Assembly: GCF_000203815.1 (NCBI RefSeq)
Contig: NW_004457723.1
Location: forward strand, 1,178,001-1,242,000
Source of the DNA: Cavenderia fasciculata
Lineage: Eukaryota > Evosea > Eumycetozoa > Acytosteliales > Cavenderiaceae
Length of the DNA: 64,000 bases
Reading direction: 5' to 3'
The notes below the pieces were generated by a model. It saw only the letters and a list, made by a program, of their open reading frames with translations. It was not told the DNA's origin and searched no databases. Positions 54,908-64,000 of the stretch are shown here, one piece after another (the first letter of the stretch is position 1; every line of letters begins with the position of its first letter). Both the position numbers and the translations under genes were made by a program.

Positions 54908-56823
54908 ATGTCACAACTATTACAACCAGTAATGATGTTGGAGGAATTAAAACAACATTATAGAACGTCAGAACAACAACAAAGGTATTTGCAACAGTTG
55001 GACGAAGAGTTGGATGAGCCATGTAGTTGGAGTGACAGCGAGACTGCCACGACACTTTCATCGACAAATACAGAGTCGTCATCATCGATATACAACCTAG
55101 CATCGTGGGACGACTTTCTCAAACAAGAGAATGACTATTATACGAAAAAGTGCAAGGAGCTCAAGTTTGTGTGCTCGTCATTTGTGCAGAAACAACGTGC
55201 ATTTGTGTCGCAGATTGACTTTAATCCCGATTTTGACAGAGAGGAAGCGTCGCAACTGGCGCAAGAGATGCACCAAGCCATCACGATTGTGCACACCATA
55301 CAGGCATCAGTATCGCAGCTAATCAGACAGGCACAGTTTGTCGTGACACACAGTCTGACAAGCAAGTTGGCCGATCTAGAAAACATGGCTTCTCACATGG
55401 GTATCCTGGGTGTAGAGTTGCAGGCCATGGTACAGACTGGCACTGGGTGTCCGTCGGCAGTACTCGTGTTTGCACGTCAACCCTTCCCAGGCATCCTCAA
55501 ACGTTACAAACAAATTGGAAGTGACGAGTTTGTGGTCGAGCTATTGACCACTGCCCAATTCCCATTCACCTATGGCAAGCTGAGACTAGTGCACTGCGAC
55601 GAAGTTCAGTCACTCTGTCTTACCGACAAGCGAACCAACAACAAAGAGAAAACCTCTGCACCACTCACAACCCCCGTCAACTCGACGGCTGCACCTCCCA
55701 ACATGATCGAACAACAATGGTTTGACATTCAAGTTGAAAATGGTAGATTCCTCGCAAAGATTCCTATAAAGTTGATGCAAGGTACCACTCGATTCACTTC
55801 TTTTAAATGTTCACTTGCCCTCATTCATAAATCAACAAAACATCAAGTAGCCATTGAAACTTCATTGTCTGATCGTTTCATCTCTTTTGTAAATGATCAA
55901 CAATGGATTGAACATTTTGCTTTACTTGTTAAAGAAGAAATTTTTCTTGTAAGAAAAAAAAAGTAGAAACAAATAATATTTATTATTATACTAACATGTT
56001 TTATTTATTTATGTTTTAGTTGGAAAATGGACAATATTTATATGAACAAGTTAGTCATTCAAGAATTTTAGATATTCTTTTAAAATATTTCCATCTTTGT
56101 TTAAAGATTTATAAAAGAACAAATTCAAGTCATAGATCATTACCAATTGAACCTTTAAAATTATTATTAAATAGAATTTCAAGTATGTAAAATCAAAACT
56201 AAAATCAATCATTAAAATATTAATATTAATAATTCTTTTTTTATTTATTTATTTTTGTAGAAACCAAATTAAATATTTTACAATTTGATCAATTCTTTTC
56301 AATTTTGACACCAGTATTCAAGGTTATTAAATATCAAAGACATGCATTGGATTTATGGGGTCAAGGACTCTTATATTTATTTATTGATCAAGATGAAGTT
56401 AGGCAATTATTATTAACTTCAACCAAATTATCAAATACTATAGGTAATAGTATCATTGATAATAATAATAACACACAAAATAATCAACCAACAGAATGTA
56501 TAAATAATAACGATAATAATGATAAAAAAGGAAAATGTAGATTTTTAATTCAATTTAGTGTTGAACATCCATATAGTTGGGTAATCAAATATGTTGAACA
56601 AGAAATCATCTCTTCATTGTCGAGCGAACCACCACAAATCAAAGAATTAATCATTGATATGAAAAAAGATCTCACTGGTGATAGATCCAACAAATCAATT
56701 GTTACCTATCTAGAAAACAATCTACCAAACTTTTCAGAGATTTGTCAATACGATTATAAACAAAATAATTATTCTATCATTCTTCGTGATGAAATATTTG
56801 CTCAAATTAAAATTAATAATTAA
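54908..56823 (+). CDS. dstB: STAT-like transcription factor with altered SH2 (STATb-like)
   Basis: Exons 54908-55948, 56020-56182 and 56261-56823 give 588 residues. An N-terminal helical region (about 90-190) is followed by a STAT DNA-binding-type section (SAVLVFARQPFPGILKRY, QFPFTYGKLRLVH, RFTSFKCSLALIHKSTKH, FISFVNDQQWIEHF, LVKEEIF). An SH2-like region follows (WGQGLLYLFIDQDEVRQLL, GKCRFLIQFSVE, SWVIKYVEQ). The SH2 core position usually Arg (FLLRFS) is Gln499 (FLIQFS), and a ~25-residue polyN insert precedes it. D. discoideum STATb is reported to have an aberrant SH2 with this Arg replaced and an insertion, so an orthologue is likely. Assignment to STATb rests on this; no tail phosphotyrosine was seen. 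Confidence 0.72.
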
Positions 56824-56980
56824 TAAAAATAATATAATAATAATAATTATACCAACAAATATTATTATATATAATAATAGTTGAAAGTCCAAATCAAACC
56901 ATACAATATATATATATGCATTAAAATTTTTAAGTTACTTTTATATTATTATTATTCTATCATTCTATTTCTTTTATATA

Positions 56981-57571
56981 TTAAATCATTTGCTTTTTGT
57001 TTAAATCTTGTTGAATTTTGTGTGCAAGGAATAAATCGGTTCTCTTTTCAGTATTTAATCTGTTGTGGTATGCTTCAGTACCCTTATCTATTTGACTAGT
57101 AACCAATTTATAACAATATGCAATTGGAAGGAATCCAAAAAATGCACATGATGTTATTCTCCAATTTTGTGCTAAAAGTAACAATACAAGTTAGTCAAGA
57201 GTGTACTCTTAGAATTGTTTATCTCTCTTTTCTCTCTTTTCTCTTTTTAACATACTATGAATACCAACAGCAACAGTAGCAGCCATTGAACCAGCAATGA
57301 TATTATAAGCGTCATCAGTTTCTCTGTAGTGTTCAGCAACACGCTTACCAGAAGCGTATGAAAGACCAATCAATGAACCAGCAATGATCTGACGACCATA
57401 GATACGATAAGTCTTTGTCAAGAATGCCTCTGTATTGTCGTTGGTGATGAATGGTGTCTTTGGGTAGGTTTGATTGGTTGCAATCAATGCACCAACGAAA
57501 CCACCAAGTACTGTAGTCTTTACAATCTTTCCGTATGGATGATCGGTTGGGATTTCTTTGAGATCGCACAT
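56981..57571 (-). CDS. Tim17/22/23-family protein, complex I B14.7 (NDUFA11)-like
   Basis: Exons 57571-57256 and 57171-56981 give 168 residues. Small Gly-rich membrane segments (TTVLGGFVGALIATNQ, IIAGSLIGLSYASGKR, IIAGSMAATVAVGIHT) fit the Tim17/22/23 fold. The short N-terminus (MCDLKEIPTDHPYG) and size match the complex I accessory subunit B14.7. The second exon provides the last segment (NWRITSCAFFGFLPIAYC) and a charged tail. A Tim-type import channel is the alternative; I rate complex I higher. Location: inner mitochondrial membrane. Confidence 0.7.
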
Positions 57572-57826
57572 TCTAAAAGATCTATCTATTATAAACTATA
57601 CTACAACAAACTTGAATTGTGAATGAATATGACACTACACTACAGACTCTACTACTACTACTCTCTTTACTCGAAAACTCTATCAATCATGTTTGCAACG
57701 AAGAAATTAATGATCACATTCAAATTTGAATTTTTTTTAATTTTTTTTTAATTTTTTTTTTTTATCTTCAAAAAGATCCAACAAACAAAGTACTACTTTA
57801 AACTTTGAAGGATCAAATTCTATTTA

Positions 57827-59179
57827 TTATTCATTTACAGTTGAAGGTGGAGGAGGAGGAGGAGGGGAAGGTTGATGTTGAGAAAATGGTAAAAATCTTT
57901 TTGATGAAGAAATGATGGTATTACATTTTGGACAAATAAAAGATGAATCTATCATACAACTCGTCTTTATACAATAATAACAAAACAAATGTCCACAATC
58001 TGAAATGTATGGAATATTAATTGGATCTTGTAAACAAATAGGACATCTTTGAAGAACTTGTGGTGCCATTTGTTCTGGTGTTAATTGATTTGAAACAGCA
58101 TTAACATTTCCACCATTATTACCATTATTTCCACGTTGTAAAATATTTGATGGTTTTTGAATAAATGTTCTATAAATAAAATTTTTAATTTTGTCTATAT
58201 TTATCAATGGCATAATAAATAAAAAGAATTCCTAAAAATAAAATATAATCATAAAAAAGAGGTAAATATAAATGTACATTTTGTTGTTTTTAATTTCCCT
58301 TTCTTTCTTACAGTAAAACCATGCCAAACTAATTGTCTATTCATATATTCAAAAGAAATTCTTCTACTCAGAGATGGATGAGCATAAACTAGACGCATAC
58401 CAAGTAGACGATTGGCAAGTGTTACATATTTGCCATCATAGAGAAATGTAAGGAAATTGAGAACCGACAATATTTTATAGAGTGATTCCAAACGATTGAG
58501 CAAGTTCCAAATCTTTTTTTTAATATCACTGTCTGGACGTTCACCCCAAGCTTCATTGATTGATATTCTATTGATTCTAGCCCATGCCCATTCTCCACCG
58601 ATATTGATCAATCCAGATGCCCATTTTTGTCGCAATGTCAACTTTGTCAACGTATCTGACCCCTTTGATCGATCAAATGCAAATTCATTACGATAGGTAA
58701 GATTCTGTAATTGATTACCATATGTATTACCAAGATTGAATATAGAAAGTTTAAATATCGCTGCTTTTAATATTAAATTGATTTCAGGTTGAAATGTTTG
58801 TATAAATGTTGGCTAAATATAGAGATCATTAGTAAATTTGACGGTACTGTCTGTATAGATGTATCTATATGTATGTTTTACATACTTTAAAGAATGAAAA
58901 TATTTTCATAAACTGTGTCTTTAATAAATCGAGTATCTCTTCATCAAGTTTAACAGAGTCTAATTGACTGACACGAACTATACTAGTTGATGGTTTCCTA
59001 GATGCTGTAATAGTCTTTTGTAATTCTTTTAATTTATCAACTTCTGATTCATATTCTTTACTCCATGGTGCATCAATTCGACTATTAAATGTTGTTGTAG
59101 TTGTATTTGTAGTAGTAGCAGCAGCAGCAGTAGTAGTATTTAGTTTTGGTTGTTGTGTTGGTGGTTGTTGATTATTCAT
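57827..59179 (-). CDS. pex2: peroxisome biogenesis factor 2 (PEX2)
   Basis: Exons 59179-58886, 58812-58312 and 58231-57827 give 399 residues. It shows the Pex2/Pex10/Pex12 N-terminal domain (ISINEAWGE, LYDGKYVTLANRLLGMRLVY, SRRISFEYMNRQLVWHGFTEFFLFI, split by intron 2). The C-terminal RING is at about 328-368 (CPICLQDPINIPYISDCGHLFCYYC, first part, then CPKC). The VWHGFTEF join is diagnostic for PEX2. It acts in the peroxisomal membrane as part of the ubiquitin ligase that recycles the PEX5 receptor. The Thr-rich first 35 residues and the poly-Pro end are variable. Confidence 0.95.
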
Positions 59180-59284
59180 ACTGTGCTATTGGGTTGTCTA
59201 TCCGATCTACTCTATAGCAACAATATATATATAAGTATTACTCTTTCGTATTGTGTTTGTGTTTATTGTTGTCTTTTACAAAAC

Positions 59285-59500
59285 TTAAACAAACAGTAGT
59301 GGTTGTTCAGTCTTTAGATTGCTCATTTTTATTAATTTATTTTTAAAAATGAACCCAACACATACAGGTAATGTTTGATCTTCATCATCTTCTTCAATAG
59401 TATAGTACTCATAATTAGTAATGAATCTATCTAAAACTAGAATGACTCCTATATATGATGTTATAGAAGAAATACATTGACAATATTGTGTTGTGATCAT
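59285..59500 (-). CDS. small protein, possibly Sm-like
   Basis: Single exon, 71 residues (MITTQYCQCISSITSYIGVI...). The pattern IGVILVLDRFITNYEYYTIEE followed by LPVCVGFIFKNKLIKM resembles the Sm fold (strand with VLD-x-F-x-N, then a second motif with G-x-x-x-x-x-x-x-I) as in LSM and NAA38 proteins. It is short and the match is by eye, so it may be a chance frame. It is divergent from the FAD enzyme at 59601 and is preceded by typical A-rich leader sequence. Confidence 0.4.
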   Translation of the reverse strand: MITTQYCQCISSITSYIGVILVLDRFITNYEYYTIEEDDEDQTLPVCVGFIFKNKLIKMSNLKTEQPLLFV

Positions 59501-59600
59501 TTCATTGGTATATATACATAAAAGTTAAAAAGTTGAACATTACACTTTATTAATATTTACTATATATTTATGCTACTCTATTATTTCTTTTATATAAAAG

Positions 59601-60872
59601 ATGGAAAATGTTAAACAATGTATAATCATAGGATGTGGTTTAACAGGTCCTGTAATGGGAATGTTATTGGTTAAATATAAAGTATTCGAAGCAAAGGATA
59701 TTATTATATTTGAAAGAGCAAGGGAGGAACAACTATCAAGTAGTCTTGGTGCGAGTATGTGTATTGCTTCCACTGGAATGTCGGTTTTAGAGGAAATTGG
59801 TGTAGCTGAACAAGTTGCCAATGCCGGTGTGGCCATTTCAAGATATTGTTATCAAAAATGTGATGGACAACAGCTGGGAGAGTATGACATTGGTTATTTC
59901 AAAGATAGATATGGTTCTATGATGTATGGTGTTGAAAGACATACTCTTAGACAGTTATTACTCGAATCTGCTCGGTCACTTGGGATAAAAGTCTTGTTTA
60001 ACAAATCATTGGAAAGAGTCGAGCAAGAAAATGACAGTCATGTCACTGCGACATTTAGTGATGGTACTAAATACCAATCCCAAATACTTATTGGTGCCGA
60101 TGGTATTCATTCAAATGTTAGAAAAAGTTTGTTTAAACAACAAGGTGGTGAACAAGCTTGTTTAGACTATTCTGGGTATAGTTTGATTTATGGTGTAGCA
60201 GAAAGGAAAAATGAAATGGACAGTACATTTCACTCTAGTATAGCATTGGGTAAATATATGATTACATATCCGTGTTCACCAACACATCAATGTTGGGTCA
60301 TCAACAAGTCAGAAAAAGAGGAAAAAGAACAATGGAAAATGATGCACCAATCAGATGTTGAACGTGTCTTTAAAGAGAATCAAGAGTTTCAAAACACCTA
60401 TTTCAAAGACACAATTACAAACACCAAGAGATTATTCAAGGTTGGAATCTATCATCATCCACAAGACCTACTCTCTCAACCATGGAGTTTGGGTAGAGTC
60501 GTTCTCATTGGCGATTCAGCTCATTCTATTAGTCCTCACCTTGGTCAAGGTTTAAATCTTGGTTTACAAGATACCAAACAATTAACTATTGTTCTTAAAC
60601 AACAACAACAACAACAAGTAGGAGTAAGGGATTGTTCATGGACAATAGAATCACTCGGTAAGGCATTTAAATTGTACGAGATAAAGAGATCATTTCCAAC
60701 TAAAATGATAATCAACAAATCCAATCAACAAATTAAAGATAAAATATCTTGTACAACGGATGACTTTGAAAAAGAGTGTCTTCAAACTATCAAATATTGG
60801 TCAAATCAAAATATTGAAACCATTCAAAATGATTTCGATCGTAGATTTGGTTATTCCCAACAACAAAAATAA
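59601..60872 (+). CDS. FAD-dependent monooxygenase
   Basis: Single exon, 423 residues, PHBH-type flavoprotein monooxygenase. The dinucleotide-binding start IIIGCGLTGPVMGMLL (GxGxxG), the second FAD/NADPH motif ILIGADGIHSNVRK, and the FAD ribityl motif VVLIGDSAHSISPHLGQGLN are all in place at the usual spacing. The size fits this family. The substrate (aromatic, polyketide or terpenoid) cannot be read. The last ~80 residues are helical and variable. No signal or membrane anchor. Could be part of secondary metabolism, but no neighbouring biosynthetic gene supports that. Confidence 0.9.
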   Translation: MENVKQCIIIGCGLTGPVMGMLLVKYKVFEAKDIIIFERAREEQLSSSLGASMCIASTGMSVLEEIGVAEQVANAGVAISRYCYQKCDGQQLGEYDIGYFKDRYGSMMYGVERHTLRQLLLESARSLGIKVLFNKSLERVEQENDSHVTATFSDGTKYQSQILIGADGIHSNVRKSLFKQQGGEQACLDYSGYSLIYGVAERKNEMDSTFHSSIALGKYMITYPCSPTHQCWVINKSEKEEKEQWKMMHQSDVERVFKENQEFQNTYFKDTITNTKRLFKVGIYHHPQDLLSQPWSLGRVVLIGDSAHSISPHLGQGLNLGLQDTKQLTIVLKQQQQQQVGVRDCSWTIESLGKAFKLYEIKRSFPTKMIINKSNQQIKDKISCTTDDFEKECLQTIKYWSNQNIETIQNDFDRRFGYSQQQK

Positions 60873-61275
60873 ATTAAATATACAATTATATATTATATTA
60901 TATTATTACCCTGGTACAAAAAAAAGAGTAGTGATCAAGTGATTTACCTTGATCCTTGACGACCATTTCTCTCGGTTTTCTAAAAAAATCAAAAAATATC
61001 TCCTACACTTTGATTTCAAAGGTCATAAGAATGATTCTTTTTGTGCACCGAAACTCTGTTGGGTATAAAACACTGCCTCCATCATCATTGTTGTGGTGTT
61101 ACATATATACGCACAATTACACGAGTACAGATTTCTTTTTCATCTTCTTTTTCTTCTTAATCTTCTTCTTCTTCTTCTGATAACAGTCTTTTTATTATAC
61201 AGTGTTTCAATCAGACATTAGATTAGTTGAGAGATATATTGTAGAGTCAAGACTCTATATATAACTTAATAAAGA
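60873..61275. other. intergenic region
   Basis: About 400 bases with TATATTATATTATATTATT near 60885-60906 and CTTCTT repeats near 61140-61178. Presumed promoter for the membrane protein gene. No gene. Confidence 0.35.
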
Positions 61276-62434
61276 ATGGCACCACCTAAAAATAATACAA
61301 ATCCTCCAACAACCACAAATACAACGAAAAAGCAACCTACTACACTTACTACAAAGAAAACAGTATCATTTGTAACTCCTACACCACAATCTCCACCTCC
61401 CCCACCTCCCACTTCTACAACAACAACAAAAGATAATGATATGCATGAATCATTTTTAGATTTTAAAGAATCAATTTTTAATGATTGGAGAAAGGCTGGT
61501 ATAGGATTAACTATAGTCTATATTATTGGTGTATTATTACTTTTACCATTCTTTGTGTCACCGGCAGTTGTAGTCATTTGTATGATTCCATTCATTCCAT
61601 TGGCATATGTGTATGGATGGATCGAACATAAATTGCCCTATTTCTGGTTTGTCATCTTTTCATTTGTCATTATTGGTGGTCTTGGAGACAGTGTGTCCGA
61701 TGTGATGCTCCTAGTTGAAGGGATCAAGGTATTATATTTTGGAGGTGGTGGAACAACTTTTGACAATGACCAAGATAGTTCATTGTTTTTTGTTAGATTG
61801 GCCATCACTTTTATTGGTCCCGTTTTAGCATTCATCGTTGACGTTAAAATATTTACCTATGGTACTAAACAAAAAGATCAATCATCTATGATGGGTGCTG
61901 GATCCCTTGCTGTCATTTTATATGCTATATTTTGGAAGGTAAGAAAAAAATATATAAATAATCAAAGATTGATTGTTAATTAAGCTTTTTTGTTTATTTT
62001 TATTTAATTTTTAGGCATTTGTGATTGTAGCAAGAGTATTTTATTTTGGTAGAGTTGTTTATTTGGCAATCAAAGAAAAGACTATGCATTTCTCAAAATC
62101 AGATGTTTATAAAAATCATTTGATCGAGACTCAATTATTATTGGATTTCATCTTTGTGTCATTCCCATTGGGTATATTGACACTTTTAGAGATCACAATG
62201 TTTGGCAAGGAATTGGATTTTGGATCTGAAACTTTTTGGGAATTGTTCAAGTTGACCATGTTGGTCATTGATATGTTTGGCCTAACCTACTTTGTATATT
62301 TCATTATTTTGGGTTACTCTAGACGATTCTTCCATCATCATGGACATCATAATCATGATGAAGAGCATCATTCTCACCATGGTCACGTTCAAAAGGAATC
62401 TCAACCATTATTAAAAGATGATCATATAGTCTAA
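61276..62434 (+). CDS. multipass membrane protein with His-rich tail
   Basis: Exons 61276-61938 and 62015-62434 give 360 residues (join IFWKAFVIVARV). A Pro/Thr-rich N-terminus of about 60 residues is followed by around seven hydrophobic segments (LTIVYIIGVLLLLPFFV, FVIFSFVIIGGLGD, FIGPVLAFIVDV, FIFVSFPLGILTLLEI, MFGLTYFVYFIILGY) and a cytosolic tail with HHHGHHNHDEEHHSHHGH. The His cluster suggests metal binding, or a metal-transport or pH role. Overall topology and charge do not match a family I know. It is not recognisable as ZIP or CDF from motifs alone. Function unknown. Confidence 0.78.
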
Positions 62435-62645
62435 AAAGAGACACATATTTAAAAAACACAAAGGGTTGAAAAAGAAAAGAAAAAAAGAATTAGATAAATT
62501 TGCAATTTAATCATTTCAACCCTTTTTTAAAAAAAATAAATTAATATTAATAAATAAATAAATATTTCCTACTTGAATTGGATTTTGTATAAAAAAAAAA
62601 AAGTAATAATAGTTATCATTTATATTTAATTTTTAAAAAAACACT

Positions 62646-63723
62646 TTAAAGTACACTTTCTTCAGCTTCCTTTCCACCACTTACACCTCCAAGTGATAAA
62701 TTCTTTGCAATTTTGGCAACCTAAATGAAAAAAAAAATATTAATAAACTAATACTACCATTTCTTTTTGTTTTTTTGACTTACTTGATTATCAAGGAAAT
62801 TAAATAAATATTGTTGTGATAATTTCTTTACAGCCTCAGCATCATTGGCATCAAATGCTTGAATTAATTGACCAGCAACCTTTCCTTCATTGCTATGAGC
62901 CCATTGAACATATTGTAAAAAGTCTTCATATCTCTTTTTAGCCATGACATTATCATCCATATCCAAATGTAAAACAATGACCGATAGACATGATTTGTTG
63001 AGTTCGTTGGTTTGATCCAATTTCGAAAATACTCTGTTTTGTATAATCAACAAATCAATACATTCAAATATCTTTTTGTGTCTCAACAGCATTGAGATGG
63101 TCATCTTGAATGCATCTCCAGAGAAATGTTCTTTATCATCCAATTCAAATAATTCACATGCATCATGTAATAATTGTAATGCTTGATCAACATCTTTTTC
63201 TTCAATCATTCTAGAAATAATAAATAATAATAGTTAATATATATAAACTCGTACAATATAATATGTTATATATTTACTTTGCAGCTCTAGTCATAGCATC
63301 GGCAGCAGCAAAACTGTTACCATTGGTTCTATATAATTTACTTGATTCAACCAACAACTCTACAGCTTCTTTGAGATGATTTTGTTCCTTTTCCATCATG
63401 GCAGCTGATTCTATACTCTTTGCAGCCAAATAATATACATCTTGGTTGGTTTGACACAGAGACAATCTCTTGAAACAATAAATAGCTTGATCGAATTGCT
63501 TTGCTGTTCTAAATCCCTTTGCTGCCTTTTCGTATAATATAGCTCCATTATCCCAATCACATTTCCATCTTGTAAATGATTTAGTTGTTCTAAATAATAA
63601 AACAAGTAAGTTAAACTCTATCTATCTATCTAAACAACAAACACTACTACTGTACATTTTATCAGCTTCTTTTAAAGCAGCTTCTGCTTCCTTTTTCTTT
63701 GAGTCGGCCATTTTTTCTGACAT
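62646..63723 (-). CDS. gamma-SNAP (NSF attachment protein), 4 exons
   Basis: Exons 63723-63656, 63589-63278, 63210-62784 and 62720-62646 give 293 residues, slightly shorter than animal gamma-SNAP. Tetratricopeptide-like helices are visible: ADKITTKSFTRWKCDWD, AILYEKAAKGFRTAKQFD, YLAAKSIESAAMMEKEQ, ALQLLHDACELFELDDKE, MTISMLLRHKKIFECIDLLI. All introns are phase-consistent. The WKCDWDNGAILYEKAAKGFR block separates it from alpha-SNAP. It recruits NSF to SNARE complexes. MADSKKK (from 63711) is an alternative start. The end EESVL is short. Confidence 0.9.
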
Positions 63724-64000
63724 TCTATCTATCTATCTATCTATCTTTTGTCTATTTAATATTAATATTAATATTATCTTTATATATATTATTTGTTTTG
63801 AAGAATGAAAAAGGGAATTTCACTTTGAGGATAGTCGGTTTTAGGGGATGAGAGAATTAATTTAATTAAAAAAGATTTTTCAAAGAGAGGATATGAGGGG
63901 GTGAGATTCAGGCTTGCAACCTTCAGTTTATTATTTTTATTTTTCAATATTTATTCATTGTTATCTTCTTTTGTAGTAGTTATAATAGTTGAAATACAAT
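63724..64000. other. right edge, upstream of gamma-SNAP
   Basis: About 280 bases with ATCT repeats near 63725-63747 and AATATT repeats near 63758-63776. Presumed gamma-SNAP promoter. No gene seen within the window. Confidence 0.35.

Noticed and set aside
1-64000. Search for retroelements, LTRs and DNA transposons
   Set aside because: No reverse transcriptase, integrase, transposase or long terminal repeats were recognised anywhere in the window.

Overview
This window is nuclear DNA of a social amoeba (Dictyostelia). The evidence is AT-rich DNA with short GT...AG introns (about 50-150 nt, donors mostly GTATGT or GTAAGT), TAA stops, A-rich leaders, long TAA/CAA/AAC runs that appear as polyN, polyQ and polyT tracts in proteins, very tight gene spacing, and dictyostelid-specific families (FNIP/F-box-like repeats, an ankyrin-like 'MDDKYFWNVYRN' family, a STAT). 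Base composition is less extreme than I would expect for D. discoideum, so another dictyostelid is more likely. The species is not decided here.

Layout. 0.8-10 kb: glycerol kinase with a presequence-like extension, porphobilinogen deaminase (-), a PH-C2-RhoGAP protein, a Wee1-type kinase (-) and a 2OG-Fe(II) dioxygenase (-). 10-16 kb: a bZIP factor (-) and a dienelactone hydrolase share a 1.7-kb divergent upstream region, followed by a CELF/Bruno-like RNA-binding protein. 16-23 kb: a coiled-coil protein (-), a C2/RBR/RCR composite E3 ligase (-) and an ankyrin-like family gene. 24-34 kb: an EGF-type membrane protein, eL13 (-), the three-exon RPB10 gene (-), a nucleolar-type basic protein, a mitochondrial-looking protein (-), an ERGIC-53-type lectin (-) and an M50 metalloprotease. 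34-44 kb: a secreted protein, G6PD, a damaged ankyrin-like paralogue (-), a CHORD-CS co-chaperone and ATG8 (-). 45-54 kb: an S/T-rich coiled-coil protein, two FNIP genes each followed by a small-secreted-protein gene or its relic, then a GC-richer stretch with tRNA-Lys and tRNA-like debris. 54-64 kb: an atypical Ras, a STATb-like factor, a complex I B14.7-like protein (-), PEX2 (-), a small Sm-like candidate (-), an FAD monooxygenase, a multipass membrane protein and gamma-SNAP (-).

The genes are mainly housekeeping and do not form one pathway cluster. Most interesting are: (1) a 742-residue protein joining a C2 domain and an RBR-type RING1-IBR front end to a MYCBP2/PHR-type RING-Cys-relay back end; (2) a Ras-like GTPase with Asp12, Asp60 and Asn61; (3) a STAT whose SH2 arginine is Gln; (4) a reverse-oriented ~140-bp copy of the CELF gene 12 kb away; (5) a perfect 20-bp hairpin inside an ankyrin-like gene; and (6) a FNIP/small-secreted-protein duplication in which one secreted gene has decayed. 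No LTR elements, other retroelements, DNA transposons or CRISPR arrays were seen. Exon joins were made by hand from splice sites and frame continuity; protein lengths are computed from those joins.
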